Source of the DNA: Adenophora triphylla var. japonica
Lineage: Eukaryota > Streptophyta > Magnoliopsida > Asterales > Campanulaceae
Assembly (NCBI GenBank): GCA_022495995.1
Contig: JAFEMH010005418.1
Coordinates: 1-64,000, forward strand
Direction: 5' to 3'
Length of the DNA: 64,000 nucleotides
Positions 12,501 to 21,500 of this stretch are shown piece after piece. Below the pieces are notes generated by a model. The model searched no databases. It was not told the DNA's origin and was given only the letters and a program-made list of their open reading frames with translations. Both the position numbers and the translations under genes were made by a program. How positions within the stretch are numbered: the first letter of the stretch is position 1; the number at the start of each line of letters is the position of its first letter.

Positions 12501-15500
12501 TTATCAATTAGGGTTTTTAGTTGAGCGTGTCGCCGCTATTAACTACTATCGAAAGTTAAGAGATAGGAATTTTATATCTCGTGATCAAGTGATTAGGGAA
12601 GAAAAGAAAGAATGAACCCAATGATATTGATTGATAAACAAAGTGATAGTTTTATTTATCCAAGGTGTTTTTAAATCTTTGTTTCTGACTCGATCTATTC
12701 TCTTTACTTTAGTATAAATACAACAAACAAATCAATCGAGCCAACCCCCAAACTGTGTGACTATTACATAAACAAATAACCGTTCTTTCAGTGGATCGAC
12801 CGGACTTGTCCCTTCTTTGCAGTTTGTAGCCGAGTTTTGGTAATTAATTTGTAGGCGCGCGACTTTAGCCTTATCAAACTCTCTTAAGCCACAATCTTTA
12901 TCAATATATTGATGGCTCCCTCCTTGTCCCTTCTCAATACCTCCCTCCTAAGGAACCTACCACCCCCACCATCGAAACACCAAAAGGCGCCACCACATCC
13001 GCCCCCACTCCCGCCTATACAACCTGACTCCGCCAAGACAATCTTATCCTTGGTGCCCTAGCCGGCACTCTCTCTGCTCCTCTTGTCCCTCTTATATCTC
13101 AATGTTTCACAATTTTCGACGCTTGGAAAACCCATCCCAAAACTTATGCGAACCCATCCAAAGGTCATCTTAAAACAAATTAAAGATCGCCTCTGAAATA
13201 TCACCAAAGATCCTCGCTCTCTCTGATTCAAGATCTCAAAACTTGTGTTGATCAACTTGCCTCCCTTGGTTGCCCACTTGATTCCGACGATCTCGTTGAT
13301 CATGTTCTTGGCAAGCGTGATTCTGACTATGACAGTGTTGACAGTGATGTTCAAAGTCGCGAAAGTCCCATATCCTTTAATGAACTTCATGAAAATCTCA
13401 TCACCAAAAAACTCTCCCTTAAACATAAAACCAAAACCCTCCCCACCTTCCCTGCCACAATTATCCTTGTTGCAAAAAACCCTCCCCGCTTCTTTAATCC
13501 TCGCTACAACCCTCCTCAACCTGCTCTTCTTCCCACACCATCTCCCAATCTCACCTCTTTCTCCCCCCGGCCATCCGTCCCCTTCAAGGGGCAGTGTCAA
13601 TGGTGTCGTGCTCTTCGTCTTGTCTGCTCTTTCGTCAACAATTCCCCATGGCCACCCCACCAAACCGTAATCCTTTCCACACGACCTTCATATACGCATT
13701 ACGCGCCTCGCAACCCCTCGGCTCATCATGCTTCCTTCACCTCGCCACCTCCCAACCCCTCTTCTTGGCTACTTGACAGTGGTGCCACTCATCATGCCAC
13801 ATGACCTTGATACTCTTGCTCTTCACTCTTCCTATTATAGCTAGCACTGAAAAACTTCTAACTGGTGATGGCTTTGGTCTCAATATCACATATTGGTTCA
13901 ACTTCTATCTCTACTCCTACTTCATTTCATCTATATAATGTTCTCCTTGTTCAGTCTCTTTCTCGTAATATTATTTCAATTTCTCAATTCTGTCGTGACA
14001 ATAATTTCCCAATCACTTATCAACCAATTCTTATATTGTGAAGGATCTTCTCATCGGGGCAATCTTTCTCCAAGGTCAACCTAAAACCTAAATCCGGCGT
14101 TTATAAATGGCTTTCTCTTCTCCGGCTGTTCACTCTGTGTCTACCTCTACTTCAAATTGGCATCATAGATTAGGAGCCAAAATACGTTTACCCTACCAAA
14201 GTATCCATTGATTCCCACTTTTAAACCTCGGTTGAAAAATCGGTTTGTTTGATACCTAAACTTCCAAATTGTCCCACTTTGCCCCCTATCACTAACAAAC
14301 GTTAGAAAAGTTATTGAAATAGGTCATGTGCCGAGCACATGATGACAAATGGGCTATTTTGTAATGATTATTAGTTTTTAAGGGGTTAAATGCAAAGTTT
14401 TAAATATAGAGTGCTATAACAAACATAATTTTTTACAATAAAAATACAAAAAAAAAATCAACATAAAAAATAAAAAATATATTATTTTCAGGAAATATTA
14501 ATTATTTAAGAAAATGTTAATTATTTTGGAAAAATAAATAATTTTTTAGCACTTTATATTTAAAACTTTGCATTTAACTTAACCCCTTAAAACTAATAAC
14601 CATTATAAACTAGCCCATTTGTCATCATATGCTCGGCACATTACCTATTTCGTTAACTTTTCTAACGTTCGTTAGTGTCAGGGGGCAAAGTGAGACAATT
14701 TAGAAGTTTAGGAATCAAACATACCAACTTTTCAAACGAGGGTGCAAAGTAGTAATCAGTGGATACTTTGGGAGAGTAAACGTATTTTGGCCTAGATAGA
14801 TTAAGGCATCCCTCTTTTAATATTTTGTGTTATGTTAGAAGTATTTTATTTTAAACATTCCATCTTCAGTTTCTTTCAATTGTAATTTTTGTGATTGCAA
14901 AGAGACACAAACTTCTGTTTTATGATAATACAATTTCTTCGAATGGTCCTCTTGATATTATTTAGAGTGATGTATGGATGCCTGGAGGTGAATATCTTGG
15001 CCTCCGTCCGTTCCTTGAATTCTCACTTCACTTCTCCGCCTCCTACACCATAACATAATGGCTACTCAGAACGTCAACATCGTCACATTGTTGAAACTGG
15101 CCTCGCCCTTCTCACACATGCCTCTATGCATCGCAAATATTGGTCTCTTGCCTTTGCTTCCGCATGCTATCTTACTAAAAGAATGCCTATGCTATCTTAC
15201 TAAAAGAATGCCTACCCCCGACTCAATCTCTTAGCTTCCGTACGCATGTGCTCTCCTTGGCTTCGCCCATATAACTCTCATAAACTTGATCCATGATCCA
15301 CTCCTTGCGTCTTTGTTGGCTACTCTGCCACTCAGAGCGCTTACTACTGCCTCGGACCCACCACCCACAAATTTTTGTTCCCCGTTACGTTAAATTCATA
15401 GAAAACATATTTCCCTTCTCCCATCTAACCCAAAACTCCCGATGAATGGTGCACACATCACCTACCTATACTCTCTCCCAAAAATACGGTCACCCCTTGA

Positions 15501-18500
15501 CACCAGCCTATTATGCCTCAAGGGGAGGCCGCACCTTCCCTTAGGGGCAACCGCACCCCTCCACCAGACCTTACGACCACTTCTCTGCCTCAATGGGCGA
15601 TCGTACCCTCCTCAGGGGGTGACCGCACCCCAACCCCCCCCCATAATCAGCTATTTCTTTACCCAATGAGGCGACTGCACCCTATCCTTAGAGGGCGATC
15701 GCACCCTTTCTAGCCCCCTCACTAACATAACACCCACCTACAAAACTACATTCGAAAACCCATTTAAAAGCTCAACCTCCATCTCTCTCTTTATAACTCC
15801 CAAACTGAACCAACCACCACTGCCTAAGCCTTAAAAAGCCCTACTTGGCGTGCCGCCATGCAAGCCGAATATGATACTCTACTTCACAATCACACATGGG
15901 ATCTTGTGTCTTCCTCTCCTTCCCCAAAATGTTGTTGGGTGTAAATGGGTCTTTCGCCTAAATATAATCTGATGGTTTGTTTCTCATCATAAAGCTCGTC
16001 TCATTGATAAAAGGAATTTCAACAACTACTGGTCTTGACTATTCTAAAACATTTAGCCCAGCTGTCAAACCCACCACCATTCGCACTGTTCTTTCTATTG
16101 CCACTACGAACTCCTACCATTTGCACTATTCTTTCTATTGCCACGCTGAACTCCTGGCCTTTTCGTCGAGGTTGACATAAATAATGCATTCCTTCAAGGT
16201 TGATATAAATAATGCATTCCTTCAAGGTTAACATAAATAATGCATTCCTTCAGGGGTCCCTAACAGAGGATGTTTTCATAATACAACCTCCTGGTTTTGT
16301 CAACTCTGCTCTTCCCTCTCATGTCTGCAAACTTCATCGAGCTATTTATAAAAATTCTCCTATATTTACAGTTGTATTATCGGTCCCAAAATAAATGTTC
16401 TAAAAGTTTTCAAATTTGTTCTTGATTAAGAGTAAATTTGAAAAAAAAAAATGAACATTCATTTTGGTATAGAGGGAGTAGTGTTTAATTAAGTGTTTCA
16501 TATGTATACTTTGATATTTCTGCTTTATTTGTATGTATTTAAACTTTCACTTTATGTAACCTTCAATGTTTGTTTTACGAATCATTTTTTTTTTCAATTT
16601 TTAATATGAAAGAAATAAAATTTTCGCCGTGCGTAGCGCGGGTGTACTGGTAGTAATATAAAAAACGTCACTTCAACGTAATCAAGTCACTAAATAACCA
16701 TTAATTATTGTTTTCAAAAACCATTAATTATAGCATCAAAGATACAATTTCAGAACTTATAACATAATCCTTCCACTTAAATTATTTTAAATTTAACTAA
16801 TTTGGAAACATAGCTGATGGGGATTAAACCCAAATTGCAAATCCAAGATCAATTGGCACAAAGATCTCTCGGAGATTCAGGGAGATTCAATGACACTTGG
16901 AGGAACGAAAAGGATTCGAGAAGCTTTGATGAATCTCGTTGAAGAAATCAAGTCTAAAGTGGGAATGGAAAAAAATCAAGCCCAAGAAATATAATCTGTG
17001 TGTTTTTGAAGCCCTAGATGTCGAACGATGGTCTATATTGAAGAATCAAGGTTTCAAGATGATTTGGGAAGTTCAAGGATCAGTTTGGAAAAAAAAATGG
17101 AAATTGTTGGGCCTTGCATCTGAGTTGCTGATGACTTGCTGAAATTCAATGTGGTTGTGCTGTGCCTTGCATCTTGAGTTGTTGATGACTTGTTGTGCCT
17201 TGGCACAGAGACTTGGCATGCCACCAGCTGGAAATTCCGAATATTAGTTTATTTTTCCCATCATTTTTTTAGGATTTGTTATCTTAAGTATTTTAGGGTT
17301 TCTTTCGGTTTCTTAAGCCTATATAAGGATGCCGTTTAACATTATTTCAGACACCTTTTACATTATTTCAATCGATTGATTCAATTTTCTCATAAAACGT
17401 GAGCTGAGAGATTGCTTGGATTGAATTCTCACCCATTGAACTTATCAATTTTGTTGAGCTGCAAGCTTGTGGCGTTCTGTAGCTTTGTTTCATTGTTAAT
17501 TGCAACTATTGGGTCAAGGTTGCACATTTTCAAGCTCTTGAACCTTTTGCTCAACAGAAATCCATTCTTCTGAAGCTTTTGAAGAGTTCTGGGTTTAAGA
17601 ATTCAGGATTTTCGGAAAGTAGGCTTCCGGGGTTTTTTTTTTTTTTTATGAAATTCATAATTGAGGATTTATTCTTATTTTTAACCATTTCAAATTTAAA
17701 TTTTGACAAGAAGGTTGTATCCTAGTAGTAGGCACTCCTCACTTGAGACCATAGGTCCCGAGTTCGAGCCACCTTGGAGGGAATGTGGGAACATGTTTAG
17801 ATCCTCTTTTTAAAGAAGAAGAAATTTAATAATTTTTATTTGACCTCTTATAAACTAATAACAATTTCAAACAAACCAATTTGGTCACACATGCACGACA
17901 TGTGATGACTTAACTGAGTTTTCTAATGATTAATAAAGAAACCCGAAGTGATAAGCTTTTGCATCTTTGGACCCTAAACAGATGAAACTGAATTATCATG
18001 TGGGAATGACCCCCAAACTTCGGACCCCGTTTTGTCATTTGCCCAATTTACAATCTAGTAATCCAGTATCACTTCAGCATACAAAAGAAATGTTTCTTAG
18101 ACTAGATGAATACAGCATAAAAACATTACTGCTACGATATAGAGAAGAATTCAACTAACCTTTCCGGGCCCAGTAAGTAGAACTGGTTTATCTGTTCCCA
18201 ATCCCCTGCGCTGTTGAATAGTGTCCAATCCTATGATTACAATCAGAAAATTCATAACAAGCAAGAAATGTAGAAGGCATATTTGGAGGTGACAAAATCT
18301 CTAGTCCCTCAACTATGAGGAGTTTAATAAGCCAAAATCACTAGCAACTTTCAAGACTCCATATAAACAATAACAACATTTACAAGGATCTTGTTCTTTT
18401 ACTTAAATTTCTGTTAGACTGCTTGGCTAAAAATTAACTCCAGCTTCTTCTTGAGTTCAGGAAGCCTAGTCGGAACATACTAAAACACATTAAGGTGGTT

Positions 18501-21500
18501 AAGAGAAGCTGAGGATGCAGTGGCGAAGCAAGAAATTTTTGGGAAGGGAGTCAAGATTGCTTGGGAAAAAATTATACTTAGTATACAGAAAATTGGAATA
18601 AAAGGGGTCAAACTGATATCATAGTACAATTTTCACCAAAAGTAAAGGGGGTCAAAATAGAGAAAAACAAAAAATGTATTGAATTTTTCTAGAATTTAGA
18701 GGTACTATAATGACCTTTTCCAAAAGTCAACAGGGTCGAGTGACCCCCATCTCGTGTGTGTGGCTTCGCCACTGTAGGGATGTGATTAGTAGGCAGCATT
18801 TGCTTGTTGATTCAGATGACAAAATAACTTTGAGAACATAGCGGTAAAACAAAAAGAGTAGCTAAGTCAAAGTGGGTAAAGTACATTTGTAAGAAATTAC
18901 CACTAACAGGAGCGCAGGCTCGAATCAAGACAGCAGCTCCAATACCTTTTTTGTCTGCGACAATATTGAGCATTGTGTGCAGACCATAGCAAAGATAAAC
19001 ATATGCATGCCCTCCAGGCCCGAACTGTTTCCAAGTTTCAGCAAGGAAAAAATAAGTTACAAGCACCAAATTTAACATTAAAGTGAAATGGAAAAAATCA
19101 ACTAGCGGCCTAATTGGTGCTTAGAAGTTTAGTTAGCAAGTTTCACATTAAAGTGAAACGGAAAAAATCAACTAGCGGCCTAATTGGTGTTTAGAAGTTT
19201 AGTTTTCTCTAATCTTAAGTACTCCCTCCGTCGCATAGAAGAGAAAAAATTGACTAAGCATGCAAAATGAGATAATGGTTTGAAAATGCACTGATTATCT
19301 AAATTGTCCCCCAAAATATATGAATCCAAACTAGGTGGTTATTTTGAATTCAAATTTGACGAGAAAATGAAGGTTAACTTGGTCAAATTAATGTCGACGA
19401 TGTTAAAATCAATTCGCGTGAGGACAACCGTATCAAAGATTTGGTGGAAACATTTGAGAACCTAAGGAGCAACTCCAATGAAGCTTAATCCGAGAAGATT
19501 CCAGCTCTCGTCGATATGAAACCCCCAAAAAATGATAAGAGAGGTCCTAAGGTTGAAAGGAAGGATCATTTATCTGGGACAATTCTTATCGGGCTCGGCA
19601 TAAAGATGTCTCCCTTAATCTGCGCCAAAGGGTAACTGACAAGGATTCCACCTAGAATGAAGACTGCCCCAAGCCCTTTGAAGACGCAAAAGAATACCTG
19701 ATATGGCAGTGGCAGTGGCAACGACAGTGGCTTTAGTTAGGGATGATGGTTGTAATCAAAAGTCAGTCTAATAAGTATCAAAAGCCCTAATTAGATTATG
19801 TTATGGTTCTCGACACTCGAAAACTGCGAGGTTACTTTTTTGCACACACGATCACTGTCCTCAGTAATGCACCTCTTAAAAAAATACTCCACAAAACCAG
19901 AATCCAGAATTGATCGAACTCAAAATCAAATATTCTCCAAGGAAAGCGACACAAGCTTAGCTGATTTCATCGTGAAGACTTCCTTCAATCGCTCTTAGGA
20001 CAAAATCCCGACAACAAATGGAAAACGCTAGCGGAATGAACAAGCACAAGGACCAAATGTCAAAGAGGCGATAACAAAGCCAAATGATTGTTGGGTCCTC
20101 CGTGTGGATGGATCGTCGGCCAAGCAATGAGGCGGCGCCGAAATCTAATTGATATCGCCAAATGAAGAAACAAGTGGGAAAAAGCACTGAGATTCAAGTT
20201 TCCAGCTTCAAATAATCAGGCAGAATATAAAACGAAATATGAAGCATTGATAGCAGGCATGGAGCTAGCCCGCAATATCAACGTGGAAAATCTTAAAATT
20301 AACTCGGATTCACAACTTGTTTTAAACCAAGTCAAGGGAGAATATGGGGTAAATCACCGAATTCTAGCGAAATACTGCTATATAGCGAGAGAATCTTGAG
20401 ACACTTCAGTTTCTAGGAGTTGGTGCGAATTGACAGAGAAGAACATACAAAAGCTGATCTCTTGAATGACTAAATCTGATCACTGTCACTTGAAGTCGTC
20501 ATCGAATACTTGGAGAGGTCAGTGGTGGAAAGACCTCAAATAATAATGGAAATAGAGGAAAATGAAATCGACTGGATCGACGAAATGAAAAATTCATCAA
20601 GAAAGAAATATTACCTGAAGATCACATCATCGGAAAAAGCAAAACGCATGAAAGGATGTCGCCAAGGTTTATCGTCGATAGCATACTTTACAAAAGATCT
20701 TTCTTAATGCCTCTACTCAGATGCATCAAGCCTGATATGGTCCCCAATTTATTAATGAAAGTTCATGAAGGAATTTGAGAAGGCCACCCAGGAGCCAGGA
20801 CACTAGTAGACAATTTTATTCCATGGGTATTATTGGCCTTCCTTCGAGCAAGATGCCAAAAAGTACTTTTTAAGAGTTGTGACAAATGTCAAAGATATGC
20901 CGATATCCTGATACATTAGGATACACAACAACCGTCAGTAGTGTTGACATGACCTTTTGACATGTGGCGGATCGATTTGATAAGACGATTCCCAAAACAA
21001 GAGGAGGATGTCAAAAAACGATAATAGCAATTGACTACTCCACCTAGTGAGCTGGAGCCAAAGACTTGGTGACGATTTCAGAGGACAACTTGATTAGCTT
21101 CGTTCACAATCACATATGGTGCCGATATGGTCTCCCAAGAGTAATTGTCTTAGATGATTGGTCACAAGGACCACGGTCCCAATATGCGTGCTCCCACTGA
21201 TTTAATAATGAGAAAGCACGGCTTTTGAGCGTAGAGCTTCTCAAGAAATACAAAAATGGATCGCCCACTTCCTACAATCCAGCCTGAACCTTTGGGTAGG
21301 CTCTGCAAGATCGACTATGCAAGTCAGGGTACAGAACCAATGTATATGTGACACGTGGAAAATTGTTGAGGCCGATAGAACACCCTTTTACACTATATAT
21401 ACCACACTCCTACCATAACACTAGGTACACTCGCATACACACACCACACCCTTATTAGCCAAGATTTCTTACTCTTACGTCTGAGATCCTTATCCGGGGA

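Larger units (their letters stand above)
7095..12876 (+). mobile_element. Non-autonomous Athila-like gypsy element with only gag and protease
   Basis: Two LTRs begin TGATAGACGG and end TTATCA. The flanks AATTCTC and AACTCTC match in 6 of 7 bases, consistent with a mutated target duplication in the copia gag. The 3.2-kb interior has a tRNA-Asp-type primer site, gag and protease remains, and no RT, RNase H or integrase. Its movement must have depended on enzymes of other elements. This matches the described TR-GAG class, here with a protease as well. Confidence 0.85.
6890..16357 (+). pseudogene. Ty1/copia gag-pol pseudogene, split by two insertions and truncated in RT
   Basis: The gag N-terminus (LKLTP...[14 protein letters not shown]) runs to 7094 and resumes at about 12882 with [17 protein letters not shown] sequence, so the LTR element 7095-12876 sits inside gag. 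The protease motif DSGATHHAT is at about 13777-13802. The pre-integrase motif WHHRL (14157-14172) continues as RHPSF at 14804 once the MITE 14173-14795 is removed. Integrase fragments ([20 protein letters not shown], about 15050-15110) and RT ([40 protein letters not shown]) follow, ending at about 16357 before the YVDD region. RNase H is absent. Many frameshifts, stops and small duplications show long decay. Confidence 0.85.
5192..16650 (+). mobile_element. Helitron with nested insertions
   Basis: The 5' end is A|TCTATACTAATATAAAAG at 5191/5192. The 3' end is CTGG|T at 16650/16651, preceded by a GC hairpin. Insertion between A and T without a target duplication is the Helitron rule. No Rep/helicase sequence is visible, so it is non-autonomous. 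Bases 5210-6170 and about 16485-16650 are its own body; 5700-5830 is CA-rich and 5830-6180 is unassigned sequence, perhaps a captured fragment. The rest is later insertions. Whether copia was present before or after mobilisation cannot be told here. Confidence 0.82.
183..18159 (-). other. MAG intron 4, about 18 kb, packed with transposons
   Basis: Donor GTTAGT is at 18159 and acceptor ATAG at 183. Nearly all of it is mobile DNA: hAT, Tourist-like element, Helitron with nested LTR elements, a possible solo LTR and a SINE. The short stretches 183-228, 4006-4099, 5005-5191, 16651-16800 and 17820-18159 are unremarkable AT-rich intron sequence in which I recognise nothing. Confidence 0.85.

Noticed and set aside
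13058..13663. Long open frame on the minus strand (201 codons)
   Set aside because: It is the reverse of the copia gag; no family features and no splice or promoter context.
13990..14090. Possible second gene within the copia region
   Set aside because: The frame shows the copia block [15 protein letters not shown] between protease and integrase, so it is part of the same pseudogene.
15971..16250. Small tandem repeats as a regulatory array
   Set aside because: The repeats are duplications of copia RT coding sequence.
17759..17769. tRNA gene suggested by the B-box-like GTTCGAGCC
   Set aside because: No cloverleaf and no anticodon stem can be drawn; a second dispersed copy identifies it as a SINE.
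19388..21190. Remnant of Element 1 or 2
   Set aside because: It has the same clade-specific domains but differs throughout in sequence, so it is a third Tat lineage rather than a duplicate of either.
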